Shown here piece by piece: positions 36,309-48,196 of a DNA stretch of 64,000 nt. Where the stretch lies: NCBI GenBank assembly GCA_013399695.1, contig VXAU01003716.1:1-64000 (forward strand), written 5' to 3'. Under the pieces are notes generated by a model that was not told the DNA's origin, ran no database searches, and saw only the letters and a list, made by a program, of their open reading frames with translations. The DNA comes from Formicarius rufipectus. Taxonomy: Eukaryota; Chordata; Aves; Passeriformes; Formicariidae. Position 1 is the stretch's first letter, and each line of letters begins with the position of its first letter. The translations under genes were made by a program, and so were the position numbers.

Positions 36309-39300
36309 CTGAAAGATTAAAAACACGTAATGTGATCCTCTAAATAATAAAAGATCAGGTTCTCAGAGCCATACCATGTAGAAAGTAGCAGTAAGGTGCT
36401 CAACACTTTGCTTTTAGGAAGCCTATGAGCTAGATTTCTTCAGCCTATTGTTCTTGCAGACCCGTGTCTAACCTTTCCCAAGTCATCTTGATGGAAAATA
36501 ATGGTGCTTAATATGATTAAAGTTTCAGTCAAAATTTATGATATGGAAGATAAAAGAATCTGAAACTACCATGGGTGACCTCCCTAAAAGGAAGATGAAT
36601 TTTCAGTGCTTTTTCTAGGAATACTAGCTGAAATGGGACAGCTGCAATACTGCACCACATAGACTAGCAAACTGTTCCTGAAACAACTAACAAGCTATAA
36701 GGAAAAAAAGCTAAGAGCATGTCAGCAATTCCTGATACATGGCAGGTAAAGAGCCCATTTTTTAGAAAATGCTGAACACGGTATGTCAAAAAGTACAGAT
36801 CCCTGCCAAGTAAGTTTGTCACAGGAGAAATTAAATAGCCTCAAAACCTGAAAATTATGTATACTAGAGCTTAAAAAGACTTTGAGAGTGACATAATTTA
36901 GTAAATTAAACTTTTTCCCCCTAATTTTAACAAAGTCAACCAGAAGCTTAAAGCAAACAAAAGTGCTTTAAAAATATTTCTTTAATGTCATGTTTTGGTA
37001 TTTTTATGGGTTTGCTGAGAGTAGGAAACATCCACAGTAAATCTGGAGCATGGATTTCCCCCCCTCCTCCTCCTGCTTTCCAGGACACATCATTTTTGAA
37101 ATTGAAACATGCAGGTAATCAACTAGGGGGTCTTTGGGGAGAGGCCTCACAACTCTATGTGGTGACAGACTGATGGGGTCACTTCTAACTATCCTGGAGG
37201 TGACTCCAGGCTAGCAGCAACAAAATGAGTTCTTGAACCTTAACATAAAGCCTAGTGGACCACGGAAGCATCAAACACACTTAATTTTAACAATTTGAGG
37301 CTCTCAGAAAACTAAATAACAAGTTTTGGCTACCTAACAGAAACACAGCACCTTTGCTTTCAAAATGCATTACCATCAAAAAAGAAAACCCTTGCCTGTA
37401 ATAAACATGAGGTTGCTGAACTCAACCTCCAAACTCTAAGATAAAATAGTTTTACAGATGCAGATCTACACTTAAACTCCTTAAAGGGCCAAATGTTTGA
37501 TATGTTTTAGTAACTTATAAATCTGTAGAATTATGCAGCCAACTTCTACTATGCTATGAGCAGAGCCAGGATTTTTCAGTAGAACAGGCACAGCTGAATT
37601 TTACAGCTCCGAGAATGAAGGTTTCAGCTCATTGTGAAACTGGAAACAGACAACTAAAGGGAAGATAAGAAACTGGCAAGCACTGACAGCTCATTGCTTC
37701 TGCTGCAAGGTGGGGGGAAGGAGGAGGTAGTAGCATTTGCTGCTAGAGCTGGGGCTGTCCATCCTTAAAATCACAACTCTCCTTGGCATATCCCACCTTG
37801 TCACAGGCAGCAACACAAGCAGAAGGTAGTTTGAGTTTTTAGCACTCTGATCAGAAGAACACAGTGGAGAGAAGGCTGCATCTGACCTATACAGGTCCTA
37901 ACCATTTTCCAGCCAATATGTTTTCTGTCTCAGGTAGCAGATTGGTATCTCAATGAAGATAACTTTATTCATACACATTGCCTTAGAAGAGTAAGTTCTA
38001 CTGACTCCACAAATTTTAGGTCAACCTCCATACCACTTCTGGACACTAGTAAAACCAATTCATAATTATCAAATTTAGATATTAAATATTATAAATAATT
38101 GTGTATAAACCAATTCATAGTTTTATATATAGTTTTACACAAATTATTACAAATTCACAATGGCTTGAAGTTCCACTTCTCAGGGAAGGGACCGACAGAC
38201 TATAGAACCATAGGATCAAAAATTAGGATGAGATCTATTATAATAGCACAGTTTCCAGCAAAAACAAATTAAAATAAGCCACTCAGCATCTTTCACTGAA
38301 ATTATTCTCTGCCACTACAAATAGTCTTTCAGATCCCTGGAGGACTAGACTTTAAGTCGCTACAGTTTGAAACACTAAAAGTTCATCCTTCTCAAAGCTG
38401 CAGTTCACTCTGAGGAAACAAATTTGTAACAGAAGCTAAGTAAAAGTTGAAGAAGAAATAGGTAGGATTGTTGTCCTTTATATAATAAACTAATTGTGTA
38501 GGTACTGTAAATTTTTTAATTACCTTATATATTATTGATTTGCAAAATGTAACAGAAATTTTAAACAAAAAGCTGTTACAAAAATATAGCTACTATAAGA
38601 TTAATTCTCAAATCTTTTCTTCCTTTAATATATATAATTATAATTTATGCTGTAGAACAATTTAGGGTTGCAGAACTCAGTGTCCTCATACTTTAGACTT
38701 GTTGAAGTGAGTTTTCTTCATGAGGAATGAGTGACAAGGTGCTACACAGTTTCTACATTACATGTTCTATTCTATAGAATAGAACAAAGTATTTTAGCCC
38801 TCTGCTTATAGTCCAAAATTAGGTATTTTTCAGGTGAATACAGTTTTATTCAAGATTGGGTTTGATTTCTTTAATTTAGGCAGATTTTTTTTTAAATTAA
38901 TCGTGTCTCGTAACTTTGCAGCTAATACAATGCTTGGAACAAAAGCAGTTCTTATACTCAAAATTGCACTACATGTAATACACTGAATTAATCCACGCAA
39001 AATTGCTCATGTTCTCTAGTTTCTTGTCTTGCATTCACTCAGTTTCTTCCTGTCCTGTGAGATGTAACAGATTTACATCAGCTTCTTGGCCACCTCTTTT
39101 GCACAGATCAGAAAGTGATGGCCTGCCAGGGTTTCAGCAAGTTCAAGGCAGCATCTTTTTTAAACCACTTGAACAAAAGTCCTTCTTTCTCCCTATGCTA
39201 CATTAACCTTTCCCACTGCAGTTACCTGCTGAAGAGATGAGAAGACCAGCTACAGATTCAAAGTTCACATTTCTTGCCCTTTGGGAACCATTGAGCTGTA

Positions 39301-40747
39301 GGGCCCTACTGAAGTGGGCTGTCAGCTTCTTTCTCAGGGTTGCAGTCAAGTTGTAGGTGAAGCATTATAACCAATCATTATATCAAATCAAGGAAACAGG
39401 TAATTTCTTTCCACTTCATTTAGTAGGGAACTTTGAGCCAGGCAGTCTAGTATCAGCCACTTCATTATAATCTAAACATATCAGAATCTATAGAAGAACT
39501 AAAGGAAAATCTGCTGGCACTACTCATGCCAGAATTTCATTTCAGATCCATCTGAGACATTCAATTAACCAGATTTTTGTTATGCCATAAAGTTGCAAAC
39601 ATGGAGTTGGCTTGGGAACTGTATTTAAGAGATCAAATCTTGACAACTAGTTGCAAGCAAAGTTGAAGCTCAGAGTAACCTAAAAAGCAAGATAAAACTT
39701 GAAACCTACACACTGGTTAAAGCAATTGAATATTTTATACTGTTAGTGTACCACAAAACATCTTACATACTTATCACAACAAAGGGACAAGAGGATTTAA
39801 TCATACTTGTGCATTCTGACAATTTTGCTCATTTTAATAGGTCTAGAAATACCTCAGAGCATCACATCTAATCCACCATGGCTAATTACAACATGAAGGT
39901 TTGAATTAGTAAGAAGATACAAATGTTTATGTGTTCTCTCAATGGTAGAAAGAATATAACACAAGAAAGTGGCATTGCACTGGATCTCACTTGACCATCA
40001 AACCAGAGTACATTTGTCTCCCTGGGGTGTTTGCCCCAAGAAGTCACCTTTGCTACAGTGGCAAACCCACAGAGCACCAAACTGAACAGCAAGGAACCAG
40101 TTATTTGGCTGATGCATCCTCCTCCAGAAGGACACACTGGGAATACTTTAAAACACTGGTTATGTACCTCCACATCTTCAACCCTTACTAAGACTTATTC
40201 AGTATACAGCCATATTTAAACCAAAATAATGGATTTAAATACCAGTGAGTTCTGTGTATCTCTGCAATTGAAACTTGGATATATACTTCAAAACTGATGG
40301 ATAAGAGAGCAGTTTTTTTGTACATATGTGCAGTGACAGCCACCCAGGCTGTGATAAGTTATGCTAAGTGAGGCTTTCTCTCTGAATATTCTGCAGATTA
40401 GACTTCTGATCATGCAAGATTTAAAGCAAATTCCTGGAAGGTAACTTCCCTTTCTCCCTTCTATTCTCTAATCAGCCATTATTGTAAGCCAGAATTGAGG
40501 ATCTCAAACCAAAAATCATAGTTATCTTTTCTTTTTTTTCAGTGCAGACAATCTGATTAATCCTTTCTTTTCCTAGAGGTTGAATCTTAAAAAGGAAAGT
40601 AACAGTTTCCTTCATAATGGAAGGCAGAAAACTAATTTAACTTGGATCTGCTATTCCATAGAAGAAATCTGCATCCATCACTAAGAGATGGATGCAATTG
40701 GTTTCAGCTGGTATCATGACATAACATCTTAACATCTCGTAACTTAC
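36309..40747 (-). other. ERBB4: Intron 9 (4,439 bp)
   Basis: The donor is GG/GTAAGT and the acceptor AATCTTTCAG. It contains a very AT-rich patch at 38041-38160, in which AAACCAATTCATA occurs twice 55 bp apart. I see no mobile element family or RNA gene in the rest. Confidence 0.83.
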
Positions 40748-40874
40748 CCATGAATGCCAGTAACAAGGAAGATAAGGTTGCCATTGATCTTGGTACAGTT
40801 TATGAACTTGTCAATGTTGCTGGAATCCACCGTCTGAGCTGACACTAAACTCCCTGTTCCAATGCCATCACATG
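40748..40874 (-). CDS. ERBB4: ERBB4 exon 9, start of domain III (127 bp)
   Basis: The exon encodes (A)CDGIGTGSLVSAQTVDSSNI, DKFINCTKINGNLIFLVTGI and H(G). The acceptor is TGATTTGGCAG and the donor GG/GTAAGT. It completes the alanine codon of exon 8. NCT is a possible N-glycosylation site. It differs from human (memory) by only one residue, V for M in GSL.SAQ, making it among the most conserved exons here. The CDGIGTG motif joins domain II to the L-domain III helix. Confidence 0.97.
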
Positions 40875-41871
40875 CTGCCAAATCAAAGAGCTTATGTAAA
40901 GAACTAGGAAAAACAATTTCGGAATCAGAACATGATGATTTTATAGACAGAATCTTCATTTCATTCAGCAGAGAAGTGTTAAAACTGCACCTTGGACCCA
41001 TATCCCCAAGGAAGCATGTGTCAATTTAAAACAAACAGTAAGTCAAAGTACCTGCCACAGAAGGACACCCTTGGCACACAGGTTAAGATATTTCACAGCA
41101 GATCTAAAAGCAAGTAGCAACCACACAAAATCCAGCTGTAAACAGATAACTTAGCTTTTCTCCTGAGGGAGTAAGGAATACTACACATGTATTTTCACGC
41201 ATAAAACTATCTATCCAACAAAAAAACGAAAGCCAAAAAAAAGTTATTTACTGCAATTAAGCCAGATACAGCTTCCACTAGGACTGAAAGTGGCACAGGC
41301 CCATATTGGAAAAATGATGGTGTTTTACTCTGAAGACCTTCAAGCAAGGAGCAGAAAGTCTCCCTTCTGGAGTCTGGGACAGCAAAGTAACCTATATATT
41401 TCAGTCTTCTCAACAGCAGAATCACTTAGTCTGTGTTTTACATACTTAGAAAGGAGGCAGAAGATTCTGGGAAAACAGAGATATTTTAAAAAAACAGAGG
41501 AAATATACCAAAACCTAACGTTGTATGGACAAGTATGGCACACGCATACATTGAAGTCAGAGCTTTTTGTATGGTCCCCCTTTGGAATGATAAAGGAACA
41601 GCTCTAAAACACTTCCAAGAAAAACTTGTCATTAAAATAACATAATCAAGAATTTTTTCAGATTTCTCTAAAACCAAGAGAGAAATCCCCTTCATTTTTA
41701 TCTGATAAAAAATTGGTCTGGTTGTATCACCATTATGACTTCATAAATTTTCATGAAAGGCTATTAATATTCTACAATGTGCTCATGAAGGGTATTTCAT
41801 GCCAAAATAACATGCTGGTCTGCTACAGTGTAGACTACATTCTAGAAAATTTATACTGAACTGCTGCCTAC
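40875..41871 (-). other. ERBB4: Intron 8 (997 bp)
   Basis: The shortest of the constitutive introns here. The donor is AAAG/GTAGGC and the acceptor TGATTTGGCAG. No feature was recognised inside it. Confidence 0.85.
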
Positions 41872-41985
41872 CTTTAGGACAAATGTCAGTGCAGGGCTTG
41901 CACATCTTAATACCATTTTCTTCAACCTCCATCTTGGAGCTCGGACATGCACGGACACAAGAGCTGGAATCTACCACAAAGTTGT
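41872..41985 (-). CDS. ERBB4: ERBB4 exon 8, end of domain II (114 bp)
   Basis: The exon encodes (H)NFVVDSSSCVRACPSSKMEV, then EENGIKMCKPCTDICPK(A). The acceptor is TTTGTCTTTAG and the donor AAAG/GTAGGC. It completes the histidine codon begun by the last C of exon 7 and leaves one base of an alanine codon. Six cysteines close the last furin-like modules of domain II. The protein sequence appears identical to human as I remember it, so selection on this segment is strong. Confidence 0.97.
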
Positions 41986-43429
41986 CTAAAGACAAAAAGG
42001 ATATATTGGCAGAAAGTGAATAATAGTGCTGGAACACAGTTTTTGGACTCTGTGTCAATACATATTGTTGACTCAGCACTTTCCCATTGACAGTAACATT
42101 TAACATACAGTGTACTAGTAAGCAAGGCATGTTTTAGGAGACTTATGAAAACGTTTGAATCATAGAATGGTCAGGCCTGATACCACCCGACTTGCACCTC
42201 CTCTCCCTCCACTTTGGCTTTAATATTATTTGTAGTAAAAAAAAATCTACAGTAATTGGAGAGAAATCAAACAAAATGGTCTGCCCTATCTTATTCATAC
42301 ACATTCAAAATGATACATCTATACATCTGACATAAACCATCACACAAAACAACTATTTAAATTTTGCCATGTAAAACAGATGTCAAAGGGGATATAGACT
42401 GATCCTACCCAACTGAAAGCTTAATACTGTTAAGAAAGGGAAAAAAAAGGGAAATGGGAAAAGTTCAATGAAGCATTTAGGCAAATAATTATATCACTTA
42501 TAGTACTTGGTTTACCAGATTCATAAAAAATTCAATCCTGCTTCAAATAAACCACCACTAGTACGGACAGAATTAAGCCCTTATAGACACAGTCTCAGCC
42601 TACTGATAGTCTGAACTGAGATTCAGAATTTGAATTTTGGTTTAGGTTGAATTATGGTTCCATTTATTATAGATCACCCATCTTTCTTATATGTAATTTA
42701 TCAATAAAATAATTAATATACAACACAACTCTAAATCTTGGTAGGAATGAAAAGGAGAGCAAGAACAGTGTCTCCTTTATTTTGCTTTCTAACTAAGCAA
42801 GCATATTCAACGACAATGTTAATGATAACCCTGTCATTTGTAAAGTTACTTACCATCTGGCTGGTATCTCATAAGCATGTGTTTTTCACATGCATGGGAT
42901 TATTCTTTTTTTAAGTCCCTCTTCCCCTCTAATTTTACTCTGGAGTTTTACAATGGCATTGTTGCCAGTATTATTTTCCTTACTGTGACAGAACTGCTCA
43001 GAAAATATTTAGGAACACTTTCTGTCAAATCATCATTATTCCGAGCTAAGAAAAGGGCATGAAATCATGAAAGCATTTAGTACCAAGTGCTGGACTCTTA
43101 TTTTTCTGAAACAGAAGTTTCAGAATACCCTTTCACAATTCCACTAAGTATTTTAACACTTTATTTTGAAATTTTAAAATACTAATCTACAGTATGAATG
43201 TGGTCATGAAAACAGAAATCGGGTGAATTCCCTTTCTTTAGGAAAATCACTACAGGATACTTGGGAAGTGTCAGCAATCCAGATAACACATGATGGAGTT
43301 ACTACAGGCTGCAAGCACATGTGGAGTGATTTGAGAGATGGTGCTCTCACTCTCGCTGTTTTTATGGCTCCTGAAATTCAACTCAAACTTTCCATCACTG
43401 CAGGAGCAGGCCGGTAACAGAGCACTTAC
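41986..43429 (-). other. ERBB4: Intron 7 (1,444 bp)
   Basis: The donor is C/GTAAGT and the acceptor TTTGTCTTTAG. A short AATCATAGAATGG string near 42157 recalls the reversed end of CR1, but it is too short to call. The rest is AT-rich with nothing recognised. Confidence 0.83.
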
Positions 43430-43571
43430 GGGGGCACTTTTTGACGCAAAAAGCACCATAGGTATACTTGGCATTGTGATTATGCTCCAGCTGGAAGGTG
43501 GTAGGATTGTACACAAAAGTCTGGGGGCACTGTGTGACACATGCACCACTGTCATTGAAATTCATACAAGC
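43430..43571 (-). CDS. ERBB4: ERBB4 exon 7, domain II dimerization arm (142 bp)
   Basis: The exon encodes ACMNFNDSGACVTQCPQTFV, YNPTTFQLEHNHNAKYTYGA, then FCVKKCP(H). The acceptor is GTTTTGCAG and the donor C/GTAAGT. It starts in phase 0. The loop between the two cysteine-rich halves is the domain II arm, which reaches across the dimer interface in ligand-bound ErbB receptors; YNPTT and the following aromatic residues are typical. NDS is a possible N-glycosylation site. Against human (memory) there is one change in the arm, HNHN for HNFN. Confidence 0.97.
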
Positions 43572-46500
43572 CTGCAAAACAAGGGAAACAAAAAATATTA
43601 CATTAAATCATATAGCTGCTTTTGCATTTTTTGAGTTTAAAAGACATTCTTGGTTGTTCAGACTTGCTGCAACTGTGAGGAATGTGCTATATAGTTTTCT
43701 AACCTTCATTTTGGCTACTTAGATTTCTTACTAGGATCTTGGCAAATACATGACTTTTCAAATGAAGTGGGTTCAGTGAGCCTCCTTAATTTGAAACGTT
43801 GACTGTTACACTTCCTACAAACACAAAACAACACTGTAATTTGTTTCATAACTACTGCTACTACTTGCAATCAACTAATTCACAACATGACAGGACATTC
43901 TGAAACTGCCAAGAGTAAGCAGTATTTATCATAGTCAGTCTAAACAAATGCTAATGACTTTTTTAGAGGTCCACACTTTAGATTTCTTACAGCGTGAGTC
44001 CATCATCCAGCTGAAAACTGAAATTCCCAATTAGAAAGCAAGAGGGATAAGAACTTCTTTTGAGCTAGCACAGGAGGGGGTTATTTCCCTAAGTGGCAAG
44101 TTTAACAAGGTCAGTTGCTTCACACACTGAGAAAAGAAAATAAGACTTTGTACCACTTAGCATTCAAGCTCTGCCATGCATTGCTGACAAAGGACAGGGC
44201 CCCAGTAAATGAAGAGGCAAGTGTGTAGATAACAAAAGTAATGGTATGTAGGGAAAATAATTGACCATGCAAGGTTGATAATTAGTAATAGAAAAACCCC
44301 ACTGATTTTGACATTCTTTATCACCATATATCATGTCTATGGTTTTAAATGCAGATTCTAAAAAAACTGTTGGAGTAATTTTCATAAAACATACTGTGAA
44401 TGTCAAATTTATATGAAATATGAAAGCTGTAGCCTGGCTTGGATCCCTCCAGCAGTTTGAGCAACCACTGTTACTGGATGTTTCCCGAGCAACTTTTCTT
44501 CCAGGTTGCTTCAGAAGTGTTAGTCTAGGAATGAATCCTTCTGGTCCTTTTCCAGGTTTTAAAAAAATACAGATATGTATCTTTAAAGAGTCATGTTACA
44601 GTTTTAGGATCTGGTGGAATTTTTCTTTCCCCTATCAACGAACTAGGAGTTAATGGCCCTATCTTTCCCCACTGTTATATAAAAAAGGAGGAGATGATGG
44701 GTGAAGGCGGGTTGCCTAGCGACATTAATGACTGATGTGGGTGTGGTAAGGGAAGGTGGCACTTGGTTTTTGGCTGGTGGGGGAGGAGGACAGCTGTGGG
44801 GGGGAGAGAGCCTCTGCCCCTACAGGCTTTGGTCTTCTTCTTCCATTTCCAACCTCTGGATTTCTGAGCACCCAGTGCTTCTGAGAGAGAGACAGAGAGA
44901 GAGCCATTTTGCTACCTGGGGTTTTTGCTGCAGATTTTCTGAGAGAACCAACAGCTGCCGTCCAGGGGGCACAGGTCCCTGCTCCATCCCCGGCTCCCCA
45001 GCCCAGCGCACTGTCTCCTCCTCCAGCCAAGGACTAGGAGAGAGTTTTGCCCACGGAAAAGGGATCCCAGCTCCTCCCTCTCTGTGCAGCGTTTTCCCAA
45101 AGATCCCTAATTGTCCATTCCAGAGGGACACACTGAATCGCCTCTGTGAGCCAAGGCATCCCTGCACTGGCCGAGGAGAGACATTGCCACCCGCTGTCCG
45201 TAAATATTATTGCACCCAACAGGACCAGAGACTGCATCGTTTTCAGAGGGTTTAATTACAAAGTGGTTATTCAGTTCTGGTTTCTTTGTTTCTTTTAAAT
45301 ATATATATATATTAATTAAGAACTGTTATCCTTTCTATTATCATATTTTAATTAAAGTTTGTTTTAAATTTAAAGGAGGTTTGTCTCCTTCTTTTGTTTC
45401 TAGTTTAATAAATTTCTTAATTTCCTCTAAATCAAGACGAGTCAACAAGGACACCAACATGTGTCCTGTCCCCTCCCCTCCAGGGCTGGGAATGAGAGAA
45501 AAGTAAAAAAGATTCCTCTGTTCTGTTGCTTTTATTAACAGTCCTTATCTCCATCTGGACCATGACCAGCAGGACTGAGGGAAGTTACTTGTCATGTCAG
45601 AAGATTTCAGGAGAGAGAGGCTAGTAATGTACCTAAGGACAAAATATGCTGCTGAAAGGGACAAGCAGGGAGATCCATCATGAAGGCACTGTCCTGGAGC
45701 ATGGCTAAGCCAAACTGCTGATCCTGTCTTTTCTGGTTCTTTAAAATGCCTGTTATAAAACTGTCAAGTTTTTCACAGAAACAGATTTTTTTTTTTTTCC
45801 GTACAAAGATAAATAGTCAATTATTTTACTCAGGACTGGATGGAAAGTCCACTCAAGCAATAGTTTGTGTCAATTTTCTGGTTACACTGAGCACTCAACG
45901 AGGCCCTCATGCATTTCAAGTTTTAAATGTGACTTGGCCATGATAAGAACATCTGTAGAAGTTTGCTTTAGCATATTTGCTTGTAGTTATGTCAGATGAT
46001 GACTACTCTCTTGCTTTTAGAACTGAATATGCAAATGATTGTATGACAGTATATGGAGGAGGATAGACAAATTTTACAAATGAATATTAAACTCATATTT
46101 ACAACAGGATGCTGTTGCAAGCTGCATAATATGCTAAAGACTTTGTAATACTTCACAAACTGTACTTTTGCTTATTAATATATACTAATTTGGTTTGTTT
46201 CCTCAGCCCATTTCTTACATGTTGACTTAAAAGGTACTCTATCATGTACATGGCTATTCTCCAATAACAGTTAGAAAATGCATAAAGGCACCAATACTGT
46301 TTGGAGAGATGGCAATTTTCAGCAAAAACTCACCTAGAAGATTTCGGAACTTTTAACTCATTACTAAATCTCTTTGTACACATTTGTAATTGCTTCAATA
46401 ATATATGCAAATGTCTAACATTTTGTGCTAAACTCCACTAAGTTGTAAATAAAAGCACAGGGAAATACACAGGAAAAAAGCAAAGTTCTGTGTCTCAGCT

Positions 46501-48077
46501 GAAAGCTAAGAACAGTTGTCAATAGGCTAAAGAGTTACACTTCTCTCCCACTGCCTGAGTAAGAAGTGACTAGCCCTAAAATTGCCAGACCCCTGCAGAA
46601 CTTCCTTTACATTGTTCTGGGGCACAGAGTGAATGAGAATAAAGCCCTGGGTGCTTCTCTGCTAGATCAGAACGAACATGTTAGCTGATTTTCAGCATAC
46701 ATACTTCCATGAGTGCCACAATTCAGAGTCTATCTCATTTGGGTTTAGGCTGCAGTACTACACAACTTATGCTGCTAATAACTTGTTCTTAACCTTTGAA
46801 AACAGGCACACATCAATACATAAGCTTTCAGGATGTTCCTCAACACTCATACAGGAATAATAACTGCATTTTTTCACTTCCCTTTACCTATTTAGATTGT
46901 ACATGACACAGGAAAGAATGTTATTTTCCTATCTCTCTAGTCCAAAGTCAACACAGAACTTCCAGTGAGCGCTGGATCAGCCTACCACATATGCTGAATA
47001 TCTACTTGTGCAAAGCTATAGAGAACAGCTTTAGTAAAACCTGTTAGCAATTAAGTCATCACTGCATTCCATCAGCAGCCAAAGAAGAACTTTTAGAATG
47101 TGGTTTTGAAGTATAACACCTACTGCTATCAGATGAAACCTAACAGTGAGCAAGTCTCAGGGCCAGCCACAGAAATATTAATTTTTCCCTGTTCAATTAT
47201 GAATCACCTGCCCACAGTTTCAAAACATCTGAAATTTTCCACACTCTCCTCCCAGTACTATCTGGAAGCCAATTCTGTAGATATTTGTCTCTTCAATCAC
47301 AGGAGCACCTTTGAAAATCCACCTCTCTGTCCACATTCTAGCTCTAGGCTTCTTTAGACTTAGGTTTGTTTTCCTTGGAAAAGGTGTCCCTGCAACCCAG
47401 CATGACAAGCTGCGCATTTTTTGAAATCAGTGCTGGGTTTCGAAGCTGCTAATACTCATATAAATAATGGATTACAAACAAGACAAATTTGTCTAAAGGT
47501 CTGTATTTTTGTCTATTTCTTTAAGGAAAAAGTTACCATTTTCTCTTTCCAAATAAAGTACGTATAGCAGCAAGTAATTGAGGTAATTTTGGAAACCTTT
47601 CCTTCCATCTCCATGAAGAATGATGACAGGTAAAAAAGCTGAATTTAAATTAAATTTGGCATTAACAGGGAATACCTTTCACAGAGAAGCTAAATTCTAT
47701 TCTTGACTTCGAAAGAAAGGCACATAGAGCAATAATAAAAGCAATGCTCAAATGTAGTGATAAATATATCTAAAAATTTCCCATCACCTCTGAAAGGTAA
47801 TTTTGGAAAAGCAAAAGATAAAAATCACAGAGATTAGCATATTAATGCTTCCCAATCTGTATTTACAAATCTCATAAATCTGTTAATGGGTAATATTAAG
47901 TACATAAGTGATGTTAATATAACACAAAAATATTGAATGCTAAAATTTGCCGTCTAAACCTGGGAGTGTGCATGCCACACATTAAAAGGGACAAAACTGT
48001 GTGTTTTAAGGATTGAAGCACTAAGAACTTGCAGTATGACTAACAGGAAAAATGAAAATGAGGAGTCTGACACATAC
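43572..48077 (-). other. ERBB4: Intron 6 (4,506 bp), with one solo LTR
   Basis: The donor is TTT/GTATGT and the acceptor GTTTTGCAG. It contains solo LTR family A copy 2 (44594-45439). The remainder (43572-44588 and 45445-48077) holds only AT-rich unique sequence and short poly-T runs (near 45790). Confidence 0.83.
44594..45439 (+). mobile_element. Solo LTR, family A, copy 2 (846 bp)
   Basis: The start TGTTACAGTTTTAGGATCTG matches copy 1 (TGTCATAGTTTCAGAATCTA), and the shared GGTGGAATTTTTCTTTCCCC-type block follows. Near the 3' end both have the AAGAACTGTTATCC / TATCATAT / TTAAATTTAAAGGAGGTTTG series. AGTCA flanks both sides (44589-44593 and 45440-45444), a perfect 5-bp duplication; GAGTCA (6 bp) also matches if the end is set one base earlier. 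The expected terminal CA reads CG. At 846 bp it is longer than copy 1 (530 bp), with extra GC-rich U3 sequence. No internal viral genes remain. It is antisense to ERBB4. Confidence 0.85.
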
Positions 48078-48196
48078 AAAGCAATCAGTGTCTTTCGGTC
48101 CAGAGCAGCCTCCCGCACACTCCCGGTGGCAGCAGTCACTGACGTAGGGCCCGTAGCACCGTCCATCACACTGCTCTGCACACACAGTCTTCGTTA
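48078..48196 (-). CDS. ERBB4: ERBB4 exon 6, domain II (119 bp)
   Basis: The exon encodes (L)TKTVCAEQCDGRCYGPYVSD, then CCHRECAGGCSGPKDTDCF. The acceptor is CTCTGTCTAG and the donor TTT/GTATGT, in phase 0. It completes the leucine codon begun in exon 5. The CYGPxxSDCCHxECAGGCSGP signature of ErbB furin-like repeats is intact with nine cysteines. One difference from human is K for R in LT.TVC (memory). Confidence 0.97.

Noticed and set aside
42155..42190. A reversed CR1 3' end (AATCATAGAATGG)
   Set aside because: Only about 13 bases match; the flanking sequence does not continue as CR1.
43338..43634. A 98-codon plus-strand open frame over exon 7
   Set aside because: It is the opposite-strand shadow of ERBB4 exon 7, which has homology, splice sites and correct phase.
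44701..45255. A 184-codon plus-strand open frame
   Set aside because: It lies wholly inside solo LTR family A copy 2, in its GC-rich U3, and has no recognisable protein motif.
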